This document shows, piece by piece, positions 8,516-18,009 of a DNA stretch of 64,000 nt; the first letter of the stretch is position 1, and each line of letters starts with the position of its first letter. Made by a program: the position numbers and the translations under genes. This stretch comes from Nitrospira_D sp035465795 (GTDB lineage: Bacteria > Nitrospirota > Nitrospiria > Nitrospirales > Nitrospiraceae): the NCBI RefSeq assembly GCF_049546785.1, contig NZ_JBMWAN010000002.1, positions 558,001 to 622,000 of the forward strand, in the 5' to 3' direction. Below the pieces are notes generated by a model. The model had not been told where the DNA came from and ran no database searches. It saw only the letters and a program-made list of their open reading frames with translations.

Positions 8516-11500
8516 GTGTCACGCACATCACCCCCCGCAAATGAATGGATCGCCCCGCTGGTGTCCGCGCTCGGCCGCGCGTCGGCACGCCCCTGTGTGA
8601 CGGGGCTCCATGGATCGACGGGCGCCTTCGTCCTCACTTTTCTTGCCAACGCGCCGGCGATGGCGGCACGCCGGGCCACCCCCTGGCTGATCGTGACCGC
8701 GGACAACGACGCCGCCGAGCGGCTGTTTGCGGATCTCCGGTTTTGTCATCAGCTGATCGGCGCGCCGGCCGACCGGGTGACATTGTTTCCCCAATGGGAA
8801 ACACTCCCCTACGAAGCGACGGCGCCCCACATCGGCCTGGTCGCCCGCCGCATGCAGACCCTCCATCGCGTGCGCACCACGCCGGGCACCATCCTGGTCA
8901 CATCGGTCGCCGCCTTAATCCAGCGACTGCTCCCGGTAGACGCCTGGACGCAAGCCACCCTGCAGCTCACACGCAACGGCACCATCGAGCGGGAGGCGCT
9001 CACCAGCGGACTCCTGCGCCTGGGCTACCGGCGCGTGTCGGTCGTGGAGATTCCCGGCGAGTTCAGCATCCGCGGCGGGCTGGTGGATATTTTTTCGACG
9101 GCCTATGCCGACCCGCTCCGCGTCGAATTTCTGGGCGACACGGTCGAGGCGATCCGCTTGTTCGACGCCGCCACACAGACCTCGGTGAGCAAATTGGACG
9201 AGGCCTGGATTCTGCCGGCCCGGGAATACCTGCGCCCGGCCGATCATCCCGACGCCTGCGCCCCGGTTCCCCCCGATGCCGAATGGCGCTCTCCGGACCT
9301 GTATCCGCAGATGGGCACGCTCTTCGACTATCTTTCGGCGGAGCCGGTACTGATCCTCGACCGGCCTGATGCCTTGCAAGCCGCCTGCGCCGATCTCCGG
9401 GAGAAGATCGACGACGGGTATCTGCGCCACGGTGAACGGGACGCCGCCAACCCCTACCCGTCCCCCGATCGTCTGTTCATGGCCTGGGACGAGATCGAAA
9501 TTTTGTCGGCCGGCTGGCCGACCCTGGCGTTGGAGCCGCTGACACCGGCGGACGACTCCTGGGAACCGGTATGTCCTTTTCCGGCCCAGACTCCGGCCGC
9601 CGCGGGATTGGGTGTCCGCGGCACCCCCTTCAGCCAGACCTTGACCATCCTGAACCAACTGCGCGACGGCCACCGTGTCATCCTGATCGCGCGCAGCCAC
9701 GGCCAGGTCGAACGGCTGCTCGCCTTGTTCCGCGAACACGATCTCCCGGCCGTGGAGTGGCAGCCCTCCGCCTGGCCGCGAACAGAGGCGGGAAAACCCC
9801 CGTTTGCCGTCGTGCAGGGCGAACTGTCGGCCGGCTGGCTCTCCGGCGATCTCCGTCTTGCCCTGCTCACGGAAGAAGAGCTTTTTGCGAAAGGCGCCCG
9901 GCATAAGCCGCAGCCCAAGAGCAAGACGGCCACGTTTCTCTCGTCGCTCGAAGACCTCAACGTGGGCGACTACGTCGTCCATGTGCAGCACGGCATCGCC
10001 CGGTATCTCGGCCTGAAGCGGCTGACTGTACAGGACTTCGAAAGCGATTTCCTGATCCTGGAATTTGCCGGCAGCGACACGCTGTATGTGCCGCTGGACC
10101 GCCTCAGCCAGGTGCAACGCTACAGCGGCGCCGAGGGGCATGTCCCCCGGCTCGACCGGCTCGGCGGCACCAGTTGGGCCAAGACGACGGCCCGCGTCAA
10201 AAAAGATATCGAGGAAATGGCGCAGGATCTCATCGACCTCTACGCCAACCGCGAACTGGTCAAGCGGGACGGCTACGGCAGCGCCAGCATGCTGTATCAC
10301 GAGTTCGAAGCGGCATTCGAATATGAAGAGACGCCGGATCAGTTGACCGCCATCAAGGACATCCTGCGGGACTTGGAGTCGCCCAAACCGATGGATCGGC
10401 TCGTCTGCGGCGACGTCGGCTACGGCAAGACGGAAGTGGCCATGCGCGCGGCCTTCAAGGCGGTCGAGAGCGGACGCCAGGTGGCCGTGCTGGTGCCCAC
10501 GACGCTCCTCGCCCATCAGCATTACGAGAACTTCGCGGAGCGGTTCGCGCCGTTTCCCGCCAAGGTCGCGGTTCTCTCCCGCATGCAGTCGCCGAAGGAT
10601 TCCAAAACGATCCTGAAGGAGGTCGCCTCCGGCGTCATCGATGTCGTGATCGGCACCCACCGCCTCCTGCAGAAAAACGTCGTCTTCAGGAACCTCGGCC
10701 TCGTCATCATCGACGAGGAGCAATGGTTCGGCGTCAAGCACAAGGAGCGGCTGAAGCAGTTGCGCACGCAGGTCGACGTGCTGACGCTGACCGCGACGCC
10801 GATCCCGCGCACGCTGCAGATGGCCATGTCGAGCGTGCGGGACCTCTCGATCATCGACACGCCGCCGGCCGGCCGGCTCGCCATCCGCACCACGGTCATC
10901 AAGTCGAACGACAAGGCGATCCGCGACGCGATCCTCCGCGAGCTGGGCCGTGGCGGCCAGGTCTACTTCATCCACAACCGCGTGGAGACGATGCCGGCGA
11001 CCGGCGCGTGGCTGCAGCAGCTGATCCCGGAGGCCCGCATGGTCATGGCCCACGGACAGATGGACCCGACGCTGCTCGAAGCGATCATGCTGAAATTCGT
11101 CAAACACGAAGCCGACGTGCTGATCGCGTCAGCCATTATCCAATCAGGCATCGACGTCCCCACCGCCAATACGATCATCGTCAACCGCGCCGACACGTTC
11201 GGCTTGGCCCAGCTCTATCAATTGCGCGGGCGGGTCGGGCGCGGCGGCGAACAGGCCTATGCCTATCTGCTGATCCCCGACGAAGGAAGGCTGTCGGACG
11301 ACGCGCAGAAACGGTTGACGGCCATTCAACAGTTCACGGAACTCGGGTCCGGGTTCCGGATCGCCGCGGCGGATCTCGAAATCCGCGGCGCCGGCAACCT
11401 GCTCGGCAAAGCGCAGTCCGGGCACATTGCGGCCATCGGGCTCGATCTCTACATGACCATGGTCGAGCAGGCCGTCCAGCGGCTCAAGGGCCACGTCGTG

Positions 11501-11971
11501 GAGGAAGAGCCCGATCCGACCCTGCGGGTGCCGGTCTCGGCCTTTATTCCGGAAACCTACGTCGAGGACCCGCACCAGCGCCTCTCGTTCTACAAGCGAC
11601 TCAGCGCCTGCACCCAGGTGGGAGAGCTCGCGCTGCTGCACGGGGAAATCCAGGACCGGTATGGATTACCGCCGGAACCGGTCGAACGGCTGCTGGAAAT
11701 CATGCAGCTGCGCGTCCTGGCAAAGCTACTCAGGCTCAGCGCCATCGACGTGACCCATCAATCGGCCATCATCACCTTGAGCCCCAAAGCTTCGATCTCC
11801 GAGTCCGCCATCCACGGCCTGATGGATCGGCTCAAGAAACGACTGCGATTCATCTCACCCGTCTCCTTCGAGATCCAGATGCCGCATGACGACTGGCCTG
11901 CGACCTTTGCAGAACTCAACACAACCTTGCAAAGCCTCGGACACTGTGATACCAACAAATCCACCACATGA
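8516..11971 (+). CDS. mfd: Transcription-repair coupling factor Mfd
   Basis: At 1,151 residues this is full length. Mfd displaces RNA polymerase stalled at DNA lesions and recruits UvrA. The start is the GTG at 8516. Visible parts: N-terminal UvrB-homology region (GGLVDIFS near residue 190), the RNA-polymerase-interaction module around 475-540 (YVVHVQHGIARYLGL), helicase core with Walker A GDVGYGKTEVAMR (about 630), DEEQ box IIDEEQWFGVKHK (about 735), TATPIPRTL, and motifs RADTFGLAQLYQLRGRVGR. The C-terminal TRCF domain follows (DPHQRLSFYKRL). It lies 3 bases after rfaE2. Confidence 0.97.
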   Translation: MSRTSPPANEWIAPLVSALGRASARPCVTGLHGSTGAFVLTFLANAPAMAARRATPWLIVTADNDAAERLFADLRFCHQLIGAPADRVTLFPQWETLPYEATAPHIGLVARRMQTLHRVRTTPGTILVTSVAALIQRLLPVDAWTQATLQLTRNGTIEREALTSGLLRLGYRRVSVVEIPGEFSIRGGLVDIFSTAYADPLRVEFLGDTVEAIRLFDAATQTSVSKLDEAWILPAREYLRPADHPDACAPVPPDAEWRSPDLYPQMGTLFDYLSAEPVLILDRPDALQAACADLREKIDDGYLRHGERDAANPYPSPDRLFMAWDEIEILSAGWPTLALEPLTPADDSWEPVCPFPAQTPAAAGLGVRGTPFSQTLTILNQLRDGHRVILIARSHGQVERLLALFREHDLPAVEWQPSAWPRTEAGKPPFAVVQGELSAGWLSGDLRLALLTEEELFAKGARHKPQPKSKTATFLSSLEDLNVGDYVVHVQHGIARYLGLKRLTVQDFESDFLILEFAGSDTLYVPLDRLSQVQRYSGAEGHVPRLDRLGGTSWAKTTARVKKDIEEMAQDLIDLYANRELVKRDGYGSASMLYHEFEAAFEYEETPDQLTAIKDILRDLESPKPMDRLVCGDVGYGKTEVAMRAAFKAVESGRQVAVLVPTTLLAHQHYENFAERFAPFPAKVAVLSRMQSPKDSKTILKEVASGVIDVVIGTHRLLQKNVVFRNLGLVIIDEEQWFGVKHKERLKQLRTQVDVLTLTATPIPRTLQMAMSSVRDLSIIDTPPAGRLAIRTTVIKSNDKAIRDAILRELGRGGQVYFIHNRVETMPATGAWLQQLIPEARMVMAHGQMDPTLLEAIMLKFVKHEADVLIASAIIQSGIDVPTANTIIVNRADTFGLAQLYQLRGRVGRGGEQAYAYLLIPDEGRLSDDAQKRLTAIQQFTELGSGFRIAAADLEIRGAGNLLGKAQSGHIAAIGLDLYMTMVEQAVQRLKGHVVEEEPDPTLRVPVSAFIPETYVEDPHQRLSFYKRLSACTQVGELALLHGEIQDRYGLPPEPVERLLEIMQLRVLAKLLRLSAIDVTHQSAIITLSPKASISESAIHGLMDRLKKRLRFISPVSFEIQMPHDDWPATFAELNTTLQSLGHCDTNKSTT

Positions 11972-12002
11972 CACCGACGAGAAAGGCGCAATCCCCCGCA
12001 CG

Positions 12003-12902
12003 ATGACACCGAGCCCCGCGAACACTCCTCACATCCCCGTCAGGCACGTGTCGGTCGGCCTTGCCGCTCTGCTCGGCAGCCTGGTGTGGCTCCTGGCCGG
12101 CTGCACGCCGCCGCAGGAAGAGGCGGTGCTGGCCCTGGTGAACGGGCGCATGATTACGCAGGCCGAGTTTGACATCCGTTGGAACGAGCTCTCCGAGGCC
12201 ACGCGCGCCCGGTACAACAAGGAGGGGGGCAAGCGCCGCTTCCTCGACGAATTGATCACGCGCGAACTGCTGATGCAGGAAGCCCGGCGCCAGGGCCTGG
12301 ACCAGAACGACGCCATTCGCGATCGCACGCAGCGCTACAAAGAACAGCTCATTCTCGACGAGCTCCTGAAAGAACGGCTCCGCGAAAAAGTGGAACTGAC
12401 ACCGGCCGAACTCACGGCCTATTACGACAAGCATGCCGATGAACTGCTTGCGCCGCTGAAAGTCCAAGTGTCCCAGATGCTGTTGGCGAACCTGCCCGCC
12501 GCCAAGGATTTGAAGAAGCAAATCGACAACGGAACCGATTTCGCCCGGTTCGCGCAACGCTATTCTCTCGACGAGAAGACCAAAGCGAAAGGCGGCGACC
12601 TGGGTCCGTACCGGAAAAGCGCGCTCGACCCGGACGTCGATACCGTGGTCCAAACGCTGAAGCCCGGCGTGGTCAGCGATCCGATCAAGACCGACGCAGG
12701 TTATTACCTGGTAATGGTCAGCCCGCTCGCCCCGGAAACGATCCAGGCGGATTTCGCCACACGCGAACGCCTCCGCCAGGAACTGCTGGCCGACAAACGG
12801 CGCAAACGGTTCGAAGAAGTCATCTCCGATATCCGCGCAAAAGCCACGGTGCGCCTCGCCGAAGGCTCCCGCTACATCACCGAAGACACGGGCACCCCCT
12901 AA
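12003..12902 (+). CDS. PpiC-type peptidyl-prolyl isomerase lipoprotein
   Basis: About 299 residues from the ATG at 12003. The first residues form a lipoprotein signal peptide ending in WLLAGC (cysteine about residue 34); the longer frame from 11886 would bury this signal. A SurA_N-like helical chaperone region follows (LVNGRMITQAEFDIRW to about residue 150). A parvulin/PpiC domain then contains VQVSQMLLANLPAAKDLK and FAQRYSLDEKTKAKGGDLG (about 155-255). It is probably a periplasm-facing foldase anchored in a membrane, analogous to PrsA or PpiD. It precedes a second SurA-like gene by 88 bases, so the two probably act together in outer-membrane protein maturation. Confidence 0.88.
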   Translation: MTPSPANTPHIPVRHVSVGLAALLGSLVWLLAGCTPPQEEAVLALVNGRMITQAEFDIRWNELSEATRARYNKEGGKRRFLDELITRELLMQEARRQGLDQNDAIRDRTQRYKEQLILDELLKERLREKVELTPAELTAYYDKHADELLAPLKVQVSQMLLANLPAAKDLKKQIDNGTDFARFAQRYSLDEKTKAKGGDLGPYRKSALDPDVDTVVQTLKPGVVSDPIKTDAGYYLVMVSPLAPETIQADFATRERLRQELLADKRRKRFEEVISDIRAKATVRLAEGSRYITEDTGTP

Positions 12903-12990
12903 CGCCCGCCTTCGCCACTCCTCAACACCTGTCGGTTTCGTGTACAATCGGTCGATTGCTCATCTGCGCCTCGCTGAGGAGAAGGGTGTC

Positions 12991-13950
12991 GTGCGTCACA
13001 TTCGTTGGCTCCGGAGAAGCTGCCTGTTCCCCCTCTCGGGCCTGCTCGGCCTCCTCTGGCTGACACCGGCGCCCCCCGTCTTGTCGGCACCGCACCTCGA
13101 GGACCGGATCGTCGCCGTCGTAAACTCCGATCTCATCATGCTGTCGGACGTCAAACGTGAGCTGGCTCCTGAGCAGGAACGCCTCAGGAAACAGCACCAG
13201 GGAGACGAATTGGCGCAGCGGCTCAAGATGGCCGAATACATGGCCCTGACCAAGATGATCGAGCGGCGTTTGCAGCTCCAGGAAGCGAAAAACAAGGGGG
13301 TGGATGTATCGGATCAAGAGGTCAAACAGGCCCTCCAGCAGATGAAGCAGCAGGGGGAACAGGTTGACGAGACCGATCCCTTCACCTTCAGAAACGTCCG
13401 GGACCAGCTGACCCTCCTCAGAGTGGTCGACCGAGAAGTCCGCAACAACGTGATGGTGGGCGAGGCGGAAATGAAGCGCTACTACAAGGAACACCAGACA
13501 CGCTTCGCCCTCCCCGAAGAATACACGCTGAGCCAGATTCTGATTCGTCCCCGCCCGGCCGACGGCACGGCCGAAGCGCTGGAGAAAGCCCGCATCGCCC
13601 TGGCGGATCTCAAGCGCGGAGAGAAATTCGAGGATGTCGCGGTGCGTTACTCGGACGGACCGAACGCCTCGCGGGGCGGGCGGCTCGGACTCGTGCGGCA
13701 GGGAGAACTGATGCCCGCGATCGAACGGGCGATTGCGCCGCTCGTACCGGGCGGCATCTCCGACATCGTGGAAACCGCCGAGGGCTTTCACATCGTCCGC
13801 GTCGATGAACGAACCCCCAAGCAGTTCCGGCCCTTCGAGGAAGTGAAGTTTGAAATTCAGGGGCTGGTGTTTCAGCAGAAAAGCGAGGATGTCTTCCAGT
13901 CCTGGCTGGTCAACCTGAAAAACAAAGCCTACATCGAAATCAAGTTTTGA
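12991..13950 (+). CDS. SurA-like periplasmic peptidyl-prolyl isomerase
   Basis: About 319 residues from the GTG at 12991, which has AGGAGAAGG about 7 bases upstream; a frame from 12940 lacks such a site. An N-terminal signal peptide (LLGLLWLTPAPPVLSAP) directs export. The SurA N-terminal domain begins at LEDRIVAVVNSDLIMLSDV and is followed by a long charged helical region. One PpiC domain follows (YTLSQILIRPRPADG, VRYSDGPNASRGGRLGLV, IVETAEGFHIVRVDER). E. coli SurA has two parvulin domains; this version has one, as is common outside Proteobacteria. The last 11 bases overlap the 3' end of convergent yihA. Confidence 0.9.
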   Translation: MRHIRWLRRSCLFPLSGLLGLLWLTPAPPVLSAPHLEDRIVAVVNSDLIMLSDVKRELAPEQERLRKQHQGDELAQRLKMAEYMALTKMIERRLQLQEAKNKGVDVSDQEVKQALQQMKQQGEQVDETDPFTFRNVRDQLTLLRVVDREVRNNVMVGEAEMKRYYKEHQTRFALPEEYTLSQILIRPRPADGTAEALEKARIALADLKRGEKFEDVAVRYSDGPNASRGGRLGLVRQGELMPAIERAIAPLVPGGISDIVETAEGFHIVRVDERTPKQFRPFEEVKFEIQGLVFQQKSEDVFQSWLVNLKNKAYIEIKF

Positions 13951-14542
13951 CCAAGTCCCGCAAGCTGCCCCACAGATGATCCCGCCCCTCCCCGGTCATG
14001 ATCGAATAGGGAATAAGCATCTGGCCCTCCGGCAGCTGAAGCTCGCGATGCGTCTCGCGCAGGGTGCGGACCCGCTCGCTTGGCTTGAGCTTGTCGACTT
14101 TCGTGGCCACGACCAGCGGCTCGCGCCCGATGGAGCGCAGCCAGGCGACCGTCTGACGATCCTGTTCGGTCACCACCCGGCTTTCGACCAGCTGTACCAC
14201 GCCGAGCAACGAGGGTTGTTCCGTGAGGTAGGAATCGATCAGCGGCCCCCATTCGGCGCGGACCGACTTGGAGACCCGCGCGAAACCGTACCCCGGCAGA
14301 TCCACCAGGTAAAACTTCGCCAGCCCGGGATCCGAGGTCGTGATCAGAAACAGATTGACGGCTCTGGTTTTCCCCGGCGTCCGGCTGACTTTGGCCAAAC
14401 CCTTCCGATGCAGCAGGGAATTGATCAGGGAGGACTTCCCGACGTTCGATCGCCCGACGATGGCGATCTCGGGTATGTCGCCCTGAGGAAAATGTTCTGG
14501 GGCCACGCAACTTTTGATAAACTCGGCGGAGAGGATTTTCAT
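13940..14542 (-). CDS. yihA: Ribosome-biogenesis GTP-binding protein YihA/YsxC/EngB
   Basis: This 200-residue protein has the family's usual length. It is a TRAFAC GTPase needed for maturation of the large ribosomal subunit. The G motifs are all present: G1 GRSNVGKSS (residues about 30-38), G2 Thr in SRTPGKTR, G3 DLPGYG, and G4 TKVDKL. FLITTSDPGLAKFYLVD precedes G3 as in other EngB proteins. It is transcribed leftward and its last 11 bases overlap the end of the SurA-like gene, so the two transcripts converge. It is divergent from mtgA, 85 bases away. Confidence 0.95.
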   Translation of the reverse strand: MKILSAEFIKSCVAPEHFPQGDIPEIAIVGRSNVGKSSLINSLLHRKGLAKVSRTPGKTRAVNLFLITTSDPGLAKFYLVDLPGYGFARVSKSVRAEWGPLIDSYLTEQPSLLGVVQLVESRVVTEQDRQTVAWLRSIGREPLVVATKVDKLKPSERVRTLRETHRELQLPEGQMLIPYSIMTGEGRDHLWGSLRDLVKT

Positions 14543-14627
14543 GGTCGTCTCATACGTGGAAGGCCGAAGGATTCCGCCTCATATCGTTGTACACACTAAC
14601 AGAACAACGCCCTAGAAACACCCCCCT

Positions 14628-15362
14628 ATGCCCAAGTCAACCAGACGCCGGACCTTTACGCGCCTCCTGGCGTGGGTAATCTTGCTGATCGGAATTCCGA
14701 TAAGCCTGCTCGCCTTCACCTGGCTGCTGACGCTCCCGGATGTCTCGGTCCTCGCCACAGCGAATCCCGGCCCGACGGCGCTGATGGAACATCGCCAGGA
14801 GATGAGCCGTGCGGAGCACCGCCAGATGCCACGCCGATGGTCATGGGTGCCGCTCGCGCGCATTTCCCCTCACCTGCAACATGCCGTGATCGCGGCCGAG
14901 GATGCCTCGTTCTTCATCCACGAAGGATTCGATTGGGAAGGCATCAAGGACGCGGCGATTCACAATCTCGAAGCCGGAGAGATGAAGCGGGGCGGCAGTA
15001 CCATCACCCAGCAACTGGCGAAAAACCTCTACTTGTCTGCTGAGCGGTCGATGCTCCGGAAAGCGCGCGAGGCCCTGATTACGCGCTCCCTGGAACACCA
15101 TCTGACCAAAGAGCGGATTCTTGAACTCTATCTCAACGTCGCCGAATGGGGAAACGGAGTGTATGGAGCGGAAGCGGCGGCCCGCCATCATTTCGCCAAA
15201 TCGGCGCAGGAGCTGACACAAGAGGAAGCGGCCTGGCTGGCGGCGATCCTGCCGTCACCCCGCCGCTACGATCCCCTCCGCAAGACGACCTCGCTGACCA
15301 AACGACACCTGCGCATTTTGAGGAGCATGAACAAGATTCCGACAATCTCTTCGGGGCGTTGA
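14628..15362 (+). CDS. mtgA: Monofunctional biosynthetic peptidoglycan transglycosylase
   Basis: This 244-residue protein polymerises lipid II into glycan strands at the outer face of the inner membrane. A basic N-terminus is followed by a single anchor helix (WVILLIGIPISLLAFTWLL, residues about 15-34). The GT51 domain has the catalytic signature AAEDASFFIHEGFDWEGI (about 88-105) with the catalytic Glu. It also has RGGSTITQQLAKNLYLS, the KERILELYLNVAEWGNGVYG block, and AAWLAAILPSPRRYDP. There is no transpeptidase domain, which separates it from class A PBPs. Confidence 0.94.
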   Translation: MPKSTRRRTFTRLLAWVILLIGIPISLLAFTWLLTLPDVSVLATANPGPTALMEHRQEMSRAEHRQMPRRWSWVPLARISPHLQHAVIAAEDASFFIHEGFDWEGIKDAAIHNLEAGEMKRGGSTITQQLAKNLYLSAERSMLRKAREALITRSLEHHLTKERILELYLNVAEWGNGVYGAEAAARHHFAKSAQELTQEEAAWLAAILPSPRRYDPLRKTTSLTKRHLRILRSMNKIPTISSGR

Positions 15363-15391
15363 GGATTTAAACGGAACGGACGAGGAGTCTG

Positions 15392-16324
15392 TCAAAAACG
15401 GTCTTTCACAACCGGCTTACCCTTTCCATCCCACCAGCCCGCCGCCATGCGGGGCGTCACATGGCTGATAGTGAAGCGGCCGTCAGGCGACAGGACCAGT
15501 GCCCCGGCGGCTCCGTCGATTCTCGTGACCAGCTTACGCAGCACCGCGCGGGCTGCCATGGCCGGACTCGTGCCTCGCTCCAGCCGATCGCAGATCTCCT
15601 TCGCGACGGCAATCCGGACGATCCCTTCCCCCAGCCCGGTCATCGACACGGCGCCGCTCTCATTGTCGGCATAGACGCCGCAACCGATGATCGGCGTGTC
15701 GCCCACCCGCCCCGGCAGCATCAGATCGACGCCCCCGGTGGAGGCCCCGGCAGCGACAGTCCCGGTTCGATCGAGCGCCACTGCACCGACCGTCTCTTTC
15801 CCGGCGCGCTCGCGCAACGCCAGACCGCCAGAGGTCATCGCGCGATAGAGCTGCAGGGTCTTCGGCGACAAGACCCGCGTCATTGTCGTCTTGCGCAGAA
15901 CGTGACCTGCTGGTCGCCGTGGTTGCCGTTCCAACCGGAAGTGTTTTGCAAAAGCGGAGGCCGGTTTCCCGACCAGCAACACATGATGGGTCTGCTCCAT
16001 CACCAGCCGGGCCGCCGAAATCGGATGGACGATTCCCTCGATCGACGCCACCGCGCCGGCCAGCAGTTCCCGTCCTTCCATGATCGACGCATCCATCCGC
16101 CGCACGCCGTCGAGCTGCACGTGCGAGCCTCTGCCGGCATTGAAGAGTCCGCTCTGCTCCAAGACGCGAATGGTCTGTTCGACGGCGGTGAGCGCAGGGG
16201 CCCCGCGATCGAGCCAGTGGTAGCCGATCTGCAACGCCGCAGTGAGGCAATCTGCCTGGGCAGCGGTCATCCGGCGAAGGCCGGCGCCGCCGTGGGCAAG
16301 AAGAAGAGGACGGGCGGGCTTCAA
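15392..16324 (-). CDS. Isoaspartyl peptidase / plant-type L-asparaginase
   Basis: This 310-residue Ntn-hydrolase of peptidase family T2 cleaves isoaspartyl dipeptides and asparagine after autocatalytic splitting. Family landmarks: HGGAG at the N-terminus (residues 11-15), NAGRGSHVQLDG with MDASIM (about 63-82), and the autocleavage/catalytic Thr in KETVGAVALD (about 178). Substrate-binding residues are in GVDLMLPGRVGDTPIIGCG, with a C-terminal glycine pair region. The usual catalytic context is GTVGAVA; here the residue before Thr is Glu, which is unusual. The TTG start overlaps the TGA stop of the upstream gene (TTGA), indicating translational coupling. Confidence 0.88.
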   Translation of the reverse strand: MKPARPLLLAHGGAGLRRMTAAQADCLTAALQIGYHWLDRGAPALTAVEQTIRVLEQSGLFNAGRGSHVQLDGVRRMDASIMEGRELLAGAVASIEGIVHPISAARLVMEQTHHVLLVGKPASAFAKHFRLERQPRRPAGHVLRKTTMTRVLSPKTLQLYRAMTSGGLALRERAGKETVGAVALDRTGTVAAGASTGGVDLMLPGRVGDTPIIGCGVYADNESGAVSMTGLGEGIVRIAVAKEICDRLERGTSPAMAARAVLRKLVTRIDGAAGALVLSPDGRFTISHVTPRMAAGWWDGKGKPVVKDRF

Positions 16325-16887
16325 TTGAGCAACAAATCCCTGGCTCGTTGATAGGCGGGATCCTGCATCCGGTCCAGGTCGGACCGGACAAATCCCAACC
16401 CGGTGACGCAGAGCTCGAAATTCTCCGAGAGCTTGCGGAACAGGGGCGGATCGATCTCGGCCCCGTGATCGCCGATCTGGGCCACGATACCGTAGGAGCG
16501 TTTGCCGGCCTTCACGTAATCCACGAGAAAGTCCTTGTGATAGATCAAGCCCGCCGATTTCAGGCGGCGTAAATACTCCGGAAAGAGCCCGGCCATGAAC
16601 AGCGTGAAATCGCCGATATGCCGGTGCACGTCGCGTTCGCGTTCGAGCGACTGGGCGTCGAGCAGGACTTCGGATTCATACAGCAGATCCACGACCGTCT
16701 CGACCGGCTTCTCCTGTCGATCTCGTATCTTATAGAGCTGATCGGTGGAGGTGAAATCGACGAGGAGATTGGACACGTAGCTGGTCACATTGAGATCGGG
16801 CCAGCCGAGATGTTCCGTAAAACTGCGCTCCGTGAGCGCCCCGAAGAACTGACGGAGAGGATGCTGCGGAGATACGCTTGTTCCCAT
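16321..16887 (-). CDS. Conserved hypothetical protein
   Basis: About 188 residues from the ATG at 16887, preceded by AGAGGTGG; the longer frame from 16941 adds a Cys/Trp-rich stretch without a ribosome site. It is soluble and has no signal peptide. Visible blocks include FFGALTERSFTEHLGWPD, VSNLLVDFTSTDQLYKI, RHIGDFTLFMAGLFPEYL and YGIVAQIGDHG. I do not recognise a characterised family; conserved homologues in Nitrospira-like genomes are plausible but could not be checked. The stop is coupled to the asparaginase-like gene. Transcription is leftward, 118 bases downstream of dtd. Confidence 0.75.
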   Translation of the reverse strand: MGTSVSPQHPLRQFFGALTERSFTEHLGWPDLNVTSYVSNLLVDFTSTDQLYKIRDRQEKPVETVVDLLYESEVLLDAQSLERERDVHRHIGDFTLFMAGLFPEYLRRLKSAGLIYHKDFLVDYVKAGKRSYGIVAQIGDHGAEIDPPLFRKLSENFELCVTGLGFVRSDLDRMQDPAYQRARDLLLN

Positions 16888-17005
16888 GCGCCACCTCTTA
16901 CAACATTCAAAGACACCTGCCGCAGTATACCAAATCCGCACGCAGCGCCGAATTCGGTCTTCTTGTTTGTCCTATCGGTTCCCGGTCCCCAGACTTGAGC
17001 CTCGC

Positions 17006-17461
17006 TTACGACGACGGCCGATCCCGGCTGTCGAGCACGAACGTGACCGGCCCGTCGTTCACGAGTGACACCTGCATATGGGCGGCAAACACGCCGGTTT
17101 CGACCGGCGTCCCGAACGCCCGCAGGTCCGCCGCGACCTGTTCGTAGAGGCGCTTGGCTTCATCGGGAGGCGCGGCCTCGTCGAAACTGGGGCGGCGCCC
17201 GTTCATCGTGCGGCCCAGCAAGGTAAATTGCGACACGAGCAGGACCGAGCCGCCCACATCAACCAGCGACCGATTCATCTTCCCCTGCTCATCCGAAAAG
17301 ATCCGGAAGGTCCTGAGCTTCTCGACAAGATAGCGACAATCCGCCTCCCCATCGCCCTTGGCCACGCCCAAGAGCACCAGCAATCCCGTCGCGATCCGCC
17401 CGACGACTCTCCCGTCCACCTCAACCGAGGCGCTCGTGACCCGCTGGAGAACGGCCTTCAT
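17006..17461 (-). CDS. dtd: D-aminoacyl-tRNA deacylase
   Basis: This 151-residue protein has the exact family size. It hydrolyses D-aminoacyl-tRNA and mischarged glycyl-tRNA(Ala), proofreading translation in the cytoplasm as a homodimer. The two active-site motifs are present: VSQFTLLG (residues about 77-84) and NDGPVTF near residue 135, which holds the cross-subunit Gly-cisPro. The GRRPSFDEAA block between them is also typical. The gene starts 3 bases after the stop of ogt in the leftward murJ-ogt-dtd series. Confidence 0.95.
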   Translation of the reverse strand: MKAVLQRVTSASVEVDGRVVGRIATGLLVLLGVAKGDGEADCRYLVEKLRTFRIFSDEQGKMNRSLVDVGGSVLLVSQFTLLGRTMNGRRPSFDEAAPPDEAKRLYEQVAADLRAFGTPVETGVFAAHMQVSLVNDGPVTFVLDSRDRPSS

Positions 17462-17464
17462 CGA

Positions 17465-18004
17465 TCACGTCCGTCCGCGTTGCAGTTGCGCCAGCGTGCC
17501 TTCGAGCGTGAGGAGTCTGCGCTTCGTCGGCAAGCCGCCGGAGAACCCCCCCAGCGAGGCATCCTGCGCCACGATCCGATGGCAGGGAACCACGATCGGC
17601 AGCGGATTGGCTCCCACCGCATTGCCGACCGCACGGGCATACTGCGGCCCACCCACGCGCGCGGCCACCCATTGATAGGAGCGGAGCCTGGCATAAGGCA
17701 CATTCAACAGCGTCCGCCACACCTTGCGCTGAAAGGCCGTGCCGCCGGACAGATCGAGCGGAAGCTCGAACTTCTGCCGTGTTCCCTCCAGATATTCGAT
17801 CAGTTGCTGCTGCGCGGCCTTCAGTCGGGCCGTCGCCTCGCTCACGAAGGGCTCAGTGGACTGCCTGCGCAACGAGGCTTCCACCGCCCGCTTCGATTTC
17901 TTCGGCAGCGCAATCCCGTCGAGGCCTTTGTCCGTCTCGGAAATACCCATCCAGCCCCAAGGGGACTGAAACAGAATCGCGCGTCTCTCTTCTCTCTTCC
18001 CCAT
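17465..18004 (-). CDS. ogt: Methylated-DNA--protein-cysteine methyltransferase
   Basis: About 179 residues from the ATG at 18004, preceded by AGGGGCG; a longer frame from 18157 lies inside the end of murJ. The protein repairs O6-alkylguanine by irreversible transfer to its own cysteine. The active-site motif PIVVPCHRIVAQDASLGGF is intact and is preceded by the helix-turn-helix region (LLNVPYARLRSYQWVAARVG) and GNAVGANP. The N-terminal 80 residues form the usual ribonuclease-like domain. It lies 5 bases after murJ and 3 before dtd, so the three are probably one transcript. Confidence 0.94.
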   Translation of the reverse strand: MGKREERRAILFQSPWGWMGISETDKGLDGIALPKKSKRAVEASLRRQSTEPFVSEATARLKAAQQQLIEYLEGTRQKFELPLDLSGGTAFQRKVWRTLLNVPYARLRSYQWVAARVGGPQYARAVGNAVGANPLPIVVPCHRIVAQDASLGGFSGGLPTKRRLLTLEGTLAQLQRGRT

Positions 18005-18009
18005 CGCCC

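Noticed and set aside
8915..11107. 730-codon frame antisense to mfd
   Set aside because: It has no recognisable domain and composition typical of shadows in GC-rich genes; mfd is complete on the + strand.
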